A DNA stretch of 43,362 nucleotides from Cohnella rhizoplanae (lineage in GTDB: Bacteria > Bacillota > Bacilli > Paenibacillales > Paenibacillaceae), in the NCBI RefSeq assembly GCF_948329515.1, contig NZ_CAOJCN010000035.1:1-43362 (forward strand). The letters are read 5' to 3'. A program made the translations under genes and the position numbers. The notes below the pieces were generated by a model. The model searched no databases and was not told the origin of the DNA. It saw nothing but the letters and a program-made list of their open reading frames with translations. This document shows positions 1 through 6,983 of this stretch, in pieces (the stretch's first letter is position 1; the number at the start of each line of letters is the position of its first letter).

Positions 1-185
1 GCGTTAGTTACATTTGGTGACTAACTCGGCAGATTTGCGAGGCGGCGGGCGACGTTAGTTACATTTGGGCACTAGCTCGGCGATTATGCGAGGCTGCGGG
101 CGGCGTTAGTTACATTTGGGCACTAGCTCGGCGAAAATGCGGGCGGCGGGCGACGTTAGTTACATTTGGGCACGATCTCGGCTGG
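1..185. repeat. 51-bp tandem repeat array, 4 copies, entering from the left edge
   Basis: The motif CGTTAGTTACATTTGG recurs at 2, 53, 104 and 154, so the period is 51, 51 and 50 bp. Each unit continues with a CACTAGCTCGGC-like stretch and a GC-rich tail (GCGAGGCGGCGGGCG). The last copy is partial and breaks down after about 185. The array probably continues left of the window. Units abut with no unique spacer, so it is not CRISPR. It lies downstream of the ABC permease gene, which ends at 257 on the minus strand; no T-tailed terminator was seen between the two. Confidence 0.9.
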
Positions 186-256
186 CTGTGTGCGGCAGCG
201 GCTTCTCCGTTGTCCGCCGCACCGTCGCTTGGCAACGGCGGCGCGGCGGCAGGCGG

Positions 257-1117
257 TTACTCATAGTGGTTGCGCCTGAGCGCGACGTGCCCCGCGACCG
301 CGACGATCCCGTACAGCGCCATCGAGAGCACCGCCAGCATCGCGATACTGACCATGACCATGTCCATCTGGAACACCTGGCCCCCGTAGATAATCATGTA
401 GCCGAGACCGGCCTTGGACGACAGAAACTCGCCCATGATGACGCCGACGAGCGTGAGCCCTACGTTGACCTTGAGCGTCGCGATAAGATTCGGTACGCTC
501 GCGGGCAGCAGCACCATCCGGAGCATCTGCAGCTTGGTCGCGCCGAACGACTCCATCAGCTTCAGCTTCGACTTGCTGATCTCCTTGAAGCCCGACTCGA
601 TCATCAGGATCGTGACGATGACCGAGATGGCGATCGCCATGCCGTACACAGAATAGCGGTCTCCGAGCCAGATATAGAAGATCGGCCCGAGCGCTACCTT
701 GGGCAGCGCGTTTAGCACGACCATATACGGCTCGAGCACTTTGGACGCGTACGCGGACCACCAGAGCAGCACCGCGATCGCCGTGCCGACCGCCATCGAG
801 AGCGCCAGGCCGATGACGGTCTCCGTCGTCGTGACCCACGCATGATGCCACAGCCGGCCCTCGATCGCCAGGCTTCGGAAGGCGGACACCAGCTGCGACG
901 GACGGCTCGTCAGCATGGCGTCGACCCACTTGCGGTCGGCGGCCAGCTCCCAGAGGCCGAGGAACGCGGCGAGTAACGCGAATCTCGCCAGCCAGACGAA
1001 CAATCGCATTCGCCGCTGTTTAGCCAGAAACCTTCGATATTGCGGAGAGGTTTGACCATCGATCGGTACGGATGATCGCCCCGGCATGTAGGGCGTTTGC
1101 TTAACCGGAGACGGCAT
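257..1117 (-). CDS. ABC transporter permease, NitT/TauT (SsuC/TauC) type
   Basis: A 286-residue inner-membrane subunit of an importer of the nitrate/sulfonate/taurine/pyrimidine group. About six hydrophobic segments are visible: residues 40-60, 100-122, 133-150, 158-175, 212-232 and 255-278. The EAA-type cytoplasmic loop that contacts the ATPase is at about 187-215 (ESFGATKLQMLRMVLLPASV). The gene is last in a three-gene operon and overlaps the ATPase gene by 17 bp, implying translational coupling. The substrate cannot be told from the permease. The N-terminal 35 residues are polar and a little longer than usual, so a start further in is possible. Confidence 0.93.
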   Translation of the reverse strand: MPSPVKQTPYMPGRSSVPIDGQTSPQYRRFLAKQRRMRLFVWLARFALLAAFLGLWELAADRKWVDAMLTSRPSQLVSAFRSLAIEGRLWHHAWVTTTETVIGLALSMAVGTAIAVLLWWSAYASKVLEPYMVVLNALPKVALGPIFYIWLGDRYSVYGMAIAISVIVTILMIESGFKEISKSKLKLMESFGATKLQMLRMVLLPASVPNLIATLKVNVGLTLVGVIMGEFLSSKAGLGYMIIYGGQVFQMDMVMVSIAMLAVLSMALYGIVAVAGHVALRRNHYE

Positions 1118-1898
1118 GGCCTTCCAGCTCCCTCCATATGGCGTTGAAGTACGCGTTGTAACGGCCCGCCTCCCGCTTTTTCCACGGGGACAGTCCCTCG
1201 CCCTCGTCGAAGCGGATATCGTGTACGCCGGAGATCGTGCTCGGCCGCTTCGTCATGACCATCACGCGGTCGGCCATGCCGATCGCCTCGGAGATGTCGT
1301 GCGTCACGAGCAAGGCCGTTTTCCCTTGATCCTTGATGATGCGAAAAACCTCGTCGGCCAACGTCAGTCGCGTCTGATAGTCGAGCGCGGAGAACGGCTC
1401 GTCGAGCAGCAGGATATCCGGCTCCGCGACGAGCGTCCGGATGAGCGCCACCCGTTGACGCATGCCACCGGAAAGTTGCGCCGGGTTGTGGCCGGCAAAC
1501 CCGCCGAGCCCGTAGCGTTCGAGCAGCTCGAGCGCCTTGCGCTTCGCCTTCTTCATATCCATGCGACGGATCTCTGCCCCTACGAGCAGATTGCTCAGCA
1601 GATCCCGCCACTCGAACAGATGATCGTGCTGGAGCATGTATCCCACCTTGGGGGAGACCCCGCGCACCTCCGTCCCGTCGATCAGCACGCTGCCCTTCGT
1701 CGGCTTCTGCATGCCGGAGACGAGGGAGAGCAGGGTGCTCTTGCCGCACCCGCTCGGCCCGACGATGCTGATAAATTCCCCGCGGTCGATCGTCAGGTTC
1801 ACGTCGCGGAGCGCCTCGGTCTCCTGCCTTAACGTAAAGTAACTGAGTCCAACGTCTTGAAGCTCGATATGCGCCACCGGCTCATCCCGCCTCTCCAA
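1101..1898 (-). CDS. ABC transporter ATP-binding protein, SsuB/TauB type
   Basis: A 265-residue cytoplasmic ATPase that powers the importer. Walker A GPSGCGKST is at residues 47-55, the signature LSGGMRQRV at 142-150, Walker B DILLLDEPF at 161-169, the D-loop just after, and the H-loop histidine at 200 (LLVTHD). Length is normal for the family. The gene overlaps the binding-protein gene upstream and the permease gene downstream by 17 bp each, so the three are one transcription unit. Nitrate, sulfonate, taurine and HMP-pyrimidine transporters share this ATPase type, so the substrate stays open. Confidence 0.95.
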   Translation of the reverse strand: MERRDEPVAHIELQDVGLSYFTLRQETEALRDVNLTIDRGEFISIVGPSGCGKSTLLSLVSGMQKPTKGSVLIDGTEVRGVSPKVGYMLQHDHLFEWRDLLSNLLVGAEIRRMDMKKAKRKALELLERYGLGGFAGHNPAQLSGGMRQRVALIRTLVAEPDILLLDEPFSALDYQTRLTLADEVFRIIKDQGKTALLVTHDISEAIGMADRVMVMTKRPSTISGVHDIRFDEGEGLSPWKKREAGRYNAYFNAIWRELEGHAVSG

Positions 1899-2943
1899 TC
1901 CGCTCTACAAAGCGCATGTCCACGATCGCATTCATATCGGCGACCTTGTCCTCGGCCTTCAGCACGCCGTTCTCGATCAGCACGCTCTGCAGCTTGTCGA
2001 ACGCCTCCGCGGTCAGCACGGGATCCGCCGGCCACGTGTCCTGGTCCTGGTAGCGATGCACCGATTGGACGATCAGAGCGCCGGGCGTGCCTTCGAAATA
2101 AGGCGCGAGCGCCTCCGCGATCTCGTCGTCCGATGCGGCGGACAGCCATTCGGTCGCTCTGGCGACTGCGTTCACGAAGCCTTGGATGAGCTGCGGATGC
2201 TCGTCGATATAGTCGGACGTCGCGACGAACGAGGTCTCCGGGAAGTCGCCGAACGCTTCGCCGAGCGAAGCAACGTAATGCGCCTTGCCCTCGGCGATAA
2301 GCGTGGAGGCGACCGGCTCGAACAGCTGGATATAATCGCCCTGACCGCTCGCGAAGGCGCCGGCCATCGCCGGCGCGGCGATGTTCGTCACGACGTTAGC
2401 CTCGTCCGCGCCCTTTGCCAGGAGCGTCGATGCCATCACCATCTGCGGCGCGCTGCCCGGACGCCAGCCGATGATCTTCTTGCCCTCGAGCGCGCGCCAG
2501 TCGAAGGCGTCGGCCGGCTCGCGGGACAGCAGGAACGAGCCGTCCTTCATCGTCAGTTGATGGAAGACCTTGAGCTTCTTGTCGCCCTGCTGATTGTAAA
2601 TGTAGATGGCGGTCTCGGGTCCGACGAGCGAGATATCGGCGGTCCCCGCGATGAGCGCCGCAGCCCCCTTGTCGGAGCCTTGCGCCGTGTTCATGTCGAG
2701 CTTGATGCCCTCCTCCTCAAAGTAACCCCTGGAGATGGCGACGTAATAGGGCGCGTAGAAGATCGAGCGGATGACTTCGGAAAACTTGATCGTCACGATC
2801 TCCTTGGGAGTTGCGGACGCGCCCGGGCTCGGGTCCGCGCCGGACGGCGAAGCGGACGGTTCGTTCGCTCGGCCGCATGACGCCGCCGACGCGATCAGCA
2901 GCAAGGCGAGCGCCAGCATGACGGTTCTTTTTAGCATGATCAT
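1882..2943 (-). CDS. ABC transporter substrate-binding lipoprotein, NMT1/SsuA-like
   Basis: A 353-residue extracellular lipoprotein that captures the substrate. The reading frame is open further upstream, but the start at 2943 follows a strong AGGAGG site by about seven bases and gives a clean lipoprotein signal: basic MIMLKR, hydrophobic stretch, then lipobox SAASC with Cys at 23. A Ser/Pro/Ala linker follows. The mature part begins with the NMT1/THI5-like pattern (IRSIFYAPYYVAISRGYF, then EEEGI) and later shows GSDKGAAALIAGTADI, typical of the NitT/TauT group. First gene of the operon with the ATPase and permease. No TPP or other riboswitch was found upstream, so a thiamine-precursor role is not supported. 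Confidence 0.92.
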   Translation of the reverse strand: MIMLKRTVMLALALLLIASAASCGRANEPSASPSGADPSPGASATPKEIVTIKFSEVIRSIFYAPYYVAISRGYFEEEGIKLDMNTAQGSDKGAAALIAGTADISLVGPETAIYIYNQQGDKKLKVFHQLTMKDGSFLLSREPADAFDWRALEGKKIIGWRPGSAPQMVMASTLLAKGADEANVVTNIAAPAMAGAFASGQGDYIQLFEPVASTLIAEGKAHYVASLGEAFGDFPETSFVATSDYIDEHPQLIQGFVNAVARATEWLSAASDDEIAEALAPYFEGTPGALIVQSVHRYQDQDTWPADPVLTAEAFDKLQSVLIENGVLKAEDKVADMNAIVDMRFVERIGEAG

Positions 2944-2979
2944 GTCCTTACCTCCTGTCGATATCCTGTCATGAGATGC

Positions 2980-2985
2980 ATTATA
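2980..2985 (-). promoter_or_regulatory. candidate -10 box for the ABC operon
   Basis: On the minus strand a perfect TATAAT lies about 37 bases before the ATG of the binding protein. No good -35 is visible 16-18 bp upstream, so it may depend on an activator or be fortuitous. Confidence 0.4.
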
Positions 2986-3139
2986 TGCCCGGAGGACTTC
3001 GCTGGCGCCCCGGCGCGGACCGGTTCCGGCAGGCAAGCCAAAAAAAGCCGATCATTCGCATACGGGATCCCATCCATCCGGGATCGCCCTTTGCTTGATC
3101 GACTTTTATTCGCGCCAGCCGGCTGGCGTCTATCCTATA

Positions 3140-4219
3140 TTACTGGCCGTCTTCCGCGGTCAGCGTCAGTCGAATCGCTTCCTGCACGCCTTCCCAGTGC
3201 GCCTTCATCTCCTCGCGTGCGGCCGGGCCGGACAGCTTGTCCTGATGGATGCTGATCGTAGCGCCCTGCTTGGCGGGGAGCACCCGGATCTGCAGCGCGG
3301 AGGGCGCCTCCCAGTCGCTCTTCATCCATTGCAGCCGGACATGGGACAAGGGCTTGACGACGGTGAACCGTCCCGAGTTCCCTTCCCGCGTCGCGAAGTT
3401 CTCGCCCTCGCGTACGACGGCGCCTTCGGTTTCCCCGAGCCACAGGCGCAGCCCTTCGGAGCCGGTCAACCAGCGCCAAGCCGCCTCCACCGTTACCGGC
3501 ACCGTCCTGCGCACGCCGATCTGATAGCCGGCATCCTTCGTCTTCCCGACCGGGCTTGTCTCCGCTTGCCGTATCGTCTTGTCCATGTTCCCGTGCCTCC
3601 CCCAATCGTCATATCGAGGCGCCAATGCCCGCTCGAACAAATCCGCGCCGGATTCGACGACGTCCGCCATGGACGCCTCGGATAGCGGATCGCCCCCGTA
3701 CAAGCGGGATACGAACGCGCCAAAATGCATCCACATGAACGACATCGCCTGCATCTGCGTATTCGTCTCGACGAGCTTGCCCGCAAGCCGCATCTCGCCC
3801 AAGTAGTCCGTCAGCAGCTCGAGCATTTTTTCCGGGTGCCGCCGGGCCTTCTCCCGCACCCCCGCGAGCGCGTCGTCCTTAAGCACGATCAGATACAGCT
3901 TACGGTTGCGCGCCATGATCTCATGATAGACCCGGCCGATCGTACGCAGATCCTCGCCTAGCTCCCAGACGATTTTTTCCTCGAACGCGGTCTCCATTTC
4001 CACGGCATAATGATATCGCTCCACCGCCTGCTCGATCAGCGTCAGCTTCGAGCCGAACCGCCGGAACAGCGTCATCTCGCTCACGCCCGCCGCCGCCGCG
4101 ATTTCTTTGGTCGATACGCCTTTGAACCCCCTGTCGGCCATCAGTTCGATGGCGGCTTGCATCAGCTTTTCTCTGCTGTCGGTCTCTTCTCGCGGTATGA
4201 GGTTGACCTCCTTCTTCAT
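3140..4219 (-). CDS. TetR-family regulator fused to an SRPBCC (AHSA1-like) domain
   Basis: A 359-residue two-domain protein. Residues 12-60 are a TetR helix-turn-helix (FKGVSTKEIAAAAGVSEMTL, then FRRFGSK), followed by a helical ligand domain to about 200. Residues 225-355 are an SRPBCC/AHSA1-type fold (RRTVPVTVEAAWRWLTGSE, LRLWLGE). The join reads DDWGRHGN, which is the translation of a GGGGGAGG ribosome-site-like stretch, and is followed by Met212 at 3586. The second domain could therefore also be made alone, and the protein looks like two formerly adjacent genes joined in frame. The 4219 ATG has no ribosome site upstream; an AAGGAGG lies just inside the gene. Probably autoregulated through the palindrome at 4224-4239. 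Confidence 0.88.
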   Translation of the reverse strand: MKKEVNLIPREETDSREKLMQAAIELMADRGFKGVSTKEIAAAAGVSEMTLFRRFGSKLTLIEQAVERYHYAVEMETAFEEKIVWELGEDLRTIGRVYHEIMARNRKLYLIVLKDDALAGVREKARRHPEKMLELLTDYLGEMRLAGKLVETNTQMQAMSFMWMHFGAFVSRLYGGDPLSEASMADVVESGADLFERALAPRYDDWGRHGNMDKTIRQAETSPVGKTKDAGYQIGVRRTVPVTVEAAWRWLTGSEGLRLWLGETEGAVVREGENFATREGNSGRFTVVKPLSHVRLQWMKSDWEAPSALQIRVLPAKQGATISIHQDKLSGPAAREEMKAHWEGVQEAIRLTLTAEDGQ

Positions 4220-4223
4220 GGTA

Positions 4224-4239
4224 GTTAGTGGTCACTAAC
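4224..4239. promoter_or_regulatory. palindromic operator upstream of the TetR-SRPBCC gene
   Basis: GTTAGTG-GT-CACTAAC is a perfect 7-bp inverted repeat with a 2-bp spacer, five bases before the start codon. On the minus strand a TTGCAA / 17 bp / TAATTT promoter-like pair lies just upstream, which would put the palindrome at the transcription start. Autorepression by the TetR domain is an inference. Confidence 0.6.
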
Positions 4240-4301
4240 ATCCTTAATCCATAAATTAACCTTTTTCCCCTGACTTTGCAACCTGTATCGTTGCGGCACG
4301 A

Positions 4302-4331
4302 GAAAAAGCACGCTCCGAGAACGTGCTTTTC
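4302..4331. terminator. hairpin terminator after the reverse transcriptase gene
   Basis: GAAAAAGCACG and CGTGCTTTTC pair around a 9-base loop. It lies 21 bp past the stop of the minus-strand gene and has A/T-rich flanks on both sides, so it could act in both directions. Confidence 0.7.
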
Positions 4332-4351
4332 GCATGTCTGCTTGATTAGGA

Positions 4352-5275
4352 TCATACCGGCGCAAATCGGGTCGTCGTTTTGCCCGATGCGGATGTCACG
4401 CGGCGGGATCGAAACGACGAGCCTAAGTATTCGAACGATACGTTCGGATAGCCGCCTTTGCGCGTTCCGTCCTTGCAATAAACGATTTTCGTTTTATCCG
4501 GATGAACGACCAGGCCGTGCGCCTTCAGCCGACGCCGGATTTGCTTCAACAGCGTTTTGGCTTCCGATTCGGTTTTGCAGTGACAGAGGATGTCGTCGGT
4601 ATATCGTTCGAACGGTATATGGGGACGATTTTTTTGCATCCAGTTATCGAAAATGCCGCGCAAATAAAAATTGCCAAGCAAAAAGTTTAATTTATTGCCC
4701 TGCGCAAGCCCCTTTTTCTTTCGGATCAAAGCCCCGGATTTCGTTTTTTCGGGCGATTTGATCGTACGTTGCGTATAGAGCAGCACCCAGGGATTGCGGA
4801 TGTGCTGCCTGAGCATATTCATAAGCAGCCGGTGATCGACGCTGTCGCCGAAGCTTCGAATATCGAGCACGACCGCCCAATCGTAACGGAGACATCGCTG
4901 GCCGGCGGTACGGATCGCTTCCTCGCGCGCTTGCTGCTTTTGCCTGTGGCCGTACGAATTCGGATGAAAAAGGCCCTCCAAGCGGGGATAAAGCTCGTTT
5001 TTCAGCATCGTCTGCACGATAAAATCTTTGACCGTCGGAATGCCGATCGCCCTTAATCCGCCCTTCCGCTTGGGAATGAATACCCTTCGGACCGGGGACG
5101 GCCGATACTTGCCCGAACACAATTGCTCGCGCTGTTCGCGCATCCACTTCGCGGGATTCCGTTTGTAATCATGGATCGTTTGACCGTCCACGCCGACAAC
5201 TTTGGTTTTCCTCGATTGCCTGAATGCTTCGCGAATCAATCGCGGCGATATTTGGAACCTTCTGGCGCGTTCCAC
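4352..5275 (-). CDS. truncated, diverged group II intron-type reverse transcriptase
   Basis: A 307-residue protein aligning by eye with the RT domain of bacterial group II intron proteins: RYDWAVVLDI (RT2/3), QGN (RT4), PHIPFERYTDDILCHCKTE (RT5, YxDD kept as YTDD), HPDKTKIVYCKD (RT6), then FEYLGSSFRSRR (RT7). It ends at the equivalent of the RT7/maturase border (TTTRFAPV), so the maturase (X) and endonuclease domains are missing. Several usually fixed positions have changed: DIRSFGDSVDH for D-I-K-G-F-F-D-N-I-D-H, and GLAQGNKLN for G-x-P-Q-G-G-x-x-S. Yet the frame is open, has a GTG start after AAGGGGGG and a terminator behind it. No domain V-like RNA was recognised. Either an intron relic or a domesticated RT. 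Confidence 0.8.
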   Translation of the reverse strand: MERARRFQISPRLIREAFRQSRKTKVVGVDGQTIHDYKRNPAKWMREQREQLCSGKYRPSPVRRVFIPKRKGGLRAIGIPTVKDFIVQTMLKNELYPRLEGLFHPNSYGHRQKQQAREEAIRTAGQRCLRYDWAVVLDIRSFGDSVDHRLLMNMLRQHIRNPWVLLYTQRTIKSPEKTKSGALIRKKKGLAQGNKLNFLLGNFYLRGIFDNWMQKNRPHIPFERYTDDILCHCKTESEAKTLLKQIRRRLKAHGLVVHPDKTKIVYCKDGTRKGGYPNVSFEYLGSSFRSRRVTSASGKTTTRFAPV

Positions 5276-5381
5276 GCGAACCCCCCTTTGGATGGATGCG
5301 GTCGAGTCCCTACTGTATATGTCATCTCGTTTATTTTGATTGTGCGGTATCCCACCGCGTGCGGGTTCCGGATATAGAAGG

Positions 5382-5418
5382 TTGACGGGAAAGCGGGCGT
5401 TCGTTAAACTAAATTAGT
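5382..5418 (+). promoter_or_regulatory. promoter with overlapping MarR-type operator
   Basis: TTGACG (5382-5387), a 17-bp spacer and TAAACT (5405-5410) form a good vegetative promoter ahead of the MarR gene. ACTAA-A-TTAGT (5408-5418), set within a longer TTAA...TTAA symmetry, overlaps the -10, as expected for autorepression by a MarR protein. Confidence 0.6.
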
Positions 5419-5481
5419 TAAAAGATATTAAGTATTTAATTTCGAATCATTAAATGTGCTGAACAATAGGCGGACTCGGAG

Positions 5482-5916
5482 GTGATCGGACTGGACAAGC
5501 AGGAGACGCTGTCTACGTTGTTCGCGAATCAGATGCTCACGGTCGTCGCGAGCTATGCCAAGCTGCTGGAGAGCCAAATGACGGCGCCGCAGTATTACAT
5601 GCTCCAGACGCTGGCTCGGTCGGACCGGATGACCGTGTCTCAATTCGCGAGCCTTCTGGGCGTGTCGCTGCCGGCCGTGACGAATCTGAGCGGCAAGCTG
5701 GTAAGCAAAGGGTATGCGGAACGGGTCGTGTCCGAGGAGGACCGCAGGCAAGTCTTTCTGAGGATCACCGATGCGGGACGGGCGTTCGAGAAGCGCATGC
5801 TGGACAAGTACAAGGAATTGACGAGCGGGATGTGGGACGGGTTTGCGGATGCGGAGATGGATCTGCTCATCGAAGCATACCGCAAGATGTCGGCGCATCT
5901 GCAAACGAAAATATAA
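5482..5916 (+). CDS. MarR-family transcriptional regulator
   Basis: A 144-residue winged-helix repressor. Recognition region: VSQFASLLGVSLPAVTNLSG; wing: ERVVSEEDRRQVFLRITDAG, with the family D-x-R. The start is unusual. The annotated GTG (5482) lies inside GGAGGTGATC, itself a full match to the 16S anti-Shine-Dalgarno sequence. The spacing would better suit a CTG at 5491 (then LDKQETL...), so the true start may be three codons later. The SDR gene follows after 16 bp, so both are one operon and the SDR is the likely target. Ligand unknown. Confidence 0.9.
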   Translation: MIGLDKQETLSTLFANQMLTVVASYAKLLESQMTAPQYYMLQTLARSDRMTVSQFASLLGVSLPAVTNLSGKLVSKGYAERVVSEEDRRQVFLRITDAGRAFEKRMLDKYKELTSGMWDGFADAEMDLLIEAYRKMSAHLQTKI

Positions 5917-5932
5917 CGGGAGGTTATCGATC

Positions 5933-6685
5933 ATGGGAAGACTGGAAAACAAGGTCGCGATCATTACGGGAGCCGCTGGCGGCATGGGCAAAGCGGACGC
6001 GCTGCTGTTCGCGCGGGAAGGCGCGAAGGTGGCGGTCACGGACCTTCAGGAGGAAAAGCTGCAGGAGGTCGTCAAGGAGATCGAAGAGGCCGGCGGCTCC
6101 GCGATCGGCTTCAAGCATAACGTCGCGTCGGAGGAAGACTGGAGCCGCATCGTGGCGGAGGTCGTCAAGGCGTTCGGCAAAATCGACATTTTGGTCAACA
6201 ACGCGGGCATCAGCAATGCGACGCCGTTCCTCGAGATGACGGCCGAAAGCTGGGACAAGACGATGTCGATCAACGTATCGAGCGTCTTCTATGGCCAGAA
6301 GCACGTCATCCCGCACATGATCGAAGCCGGCGGCGGCTCGATCGTCAACATCTCGTCGATCGCCGGCCTGACCGGCGGCAGCGGCGCGGGCCCGTACACC
6401 GCGAGCAAAGGCGCGGTGCGCATGCTGACCAAGGCGACGGCCGTCGATTATGCGCGGTTCGGCATCCGGGCGAACTCGGTCCACCCGGGCTATATCGAGA
6501 CGCCGATGACGGCCGGCATCTTTAACGACGACCGCATGACCCAATGGGCGCTCTCGCAGACCCCCCTCCAGCGGCTCGGCAAGCCCGAGGATATCGCGCG
6601 CGGCGTCCTGTTCCTGGCGTCGGACGAGTCTTCCTATATTACCGGCATCGAGCTGCCGATCGACGGCGGCTACTACGCCAAGTAA
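5933..6685 (+). CDS. short-chain dehydrogenase/reductase (SDR)
   Basis: A 250-residue NAD(P)-dependent oxidoreductase of the classical SDR group. The cofactor motif TGAAGGMG is at residues 12-19, NNAG at 89-92, and the active site is Ser141/142 (NISS), Tyr155 and Lys159 (YTASK). Asp37 after the second strand (VAVTDLQ) suggests NAD rather than NADP. The ending LPIDGGYYAK is typical of 3-alpha/20-beta-hydroxysteroid or glucose dehydrogenase-like members. The start at 5933 follows CGGGAGG. It is cotranscribed with the MarR gene and ends at a terminator. The substrate is not predictable. Confidence 0.94.
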   Translation: MGRLENKVAIITGAAGGMGKADALLFAREGAKVAVTDLQEEKLQEVVKEIEEAGGSAIGFKHNVASEEDWSRIVAEVVKAFGKIDILVNNAGISNATPFLEMTAESWDKTMSINVSSVFYGQKHVIPHMIEAGGGSIVNISSIAGLTGGSGAGPYTASKGAVRMLTKATAVDYARFGIRANSVHPGYIETPMTAGIFNDDRMTQWALSQTPLQRLGKPEDIARGVLFLASDESSYITGIELPIDGGYYAK

Positions 6686-6688
6686 GCC

Positions 6689-6723
6689 CGCGTCCGGATC
6701 TGCTAATCCCCGGACGCGATTTT
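6689..6723 (+). terminator. terminator of the MarR-SDR operon
   Basis: CGCGTCCGG and CCGGACGCG form a 9-bp stem with a 12-base loop, followed by ATTTT, just past the SDR stop. Confidence 0.85.
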
Positions 6724-6898
6724 CGGCAGTACCTTCGCCCTTCCCTGGCGCGCATCCAATCGTCCGAGCAGCACGGAGATCTCCGCGATCCCCGCCTCTT
6801 CTCGGACGCGCGCCGGGGAAGGGCTTTTCTTTCGCCTCTTGTAGTGAAGGCGATGGGCGGCGGCGCGGCGATTGGAGGCGGATCGCATAGGCGCGCGC

Positions 6899-6923
6899 AA
6901 AAAAAGCCGCCCGGAGGCGGCTT
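6899..6923 (-). terminator. terminator downstream of the FAD-oxidoreductase pseudogene
   Basis: On the minus strand AAGCCGCC-TCC-GGGCGGCTT is followed by seven T. It lies about 60 bp past the stop at 6984. Confidence 0.88.
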
Positions 6924-6983
6924 AGAAATTGATGCAGCATGGTTACGCGTAACCTTTCGCTTTGGCTTCGGGTCTGGATTTGT

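Noticed and set aside
1..185. CRISPR array
   Set aside because: The 51-bp units abut directly without unique spacers, and no cas gene is present.
910..1749. Long frames overlapping the ABC genes in other phases
   Set aside because: Low-complexity Arg/Gly-rich translation and no ribosome site; the in-phase genes have full Walker and EAA motifs.
2944..3139. TPP or other riboswitch ahead of the ABC operon
   Set aside because: No CTGAGA/ACCTGATCTGG-type core or other known aptamer pattern could be found.
4232..5460. Complete group II intron around the RT gene
   Set aside because: No domain V-like hairpin or GTGYG 5' end recognised, and the maturase part is missing.
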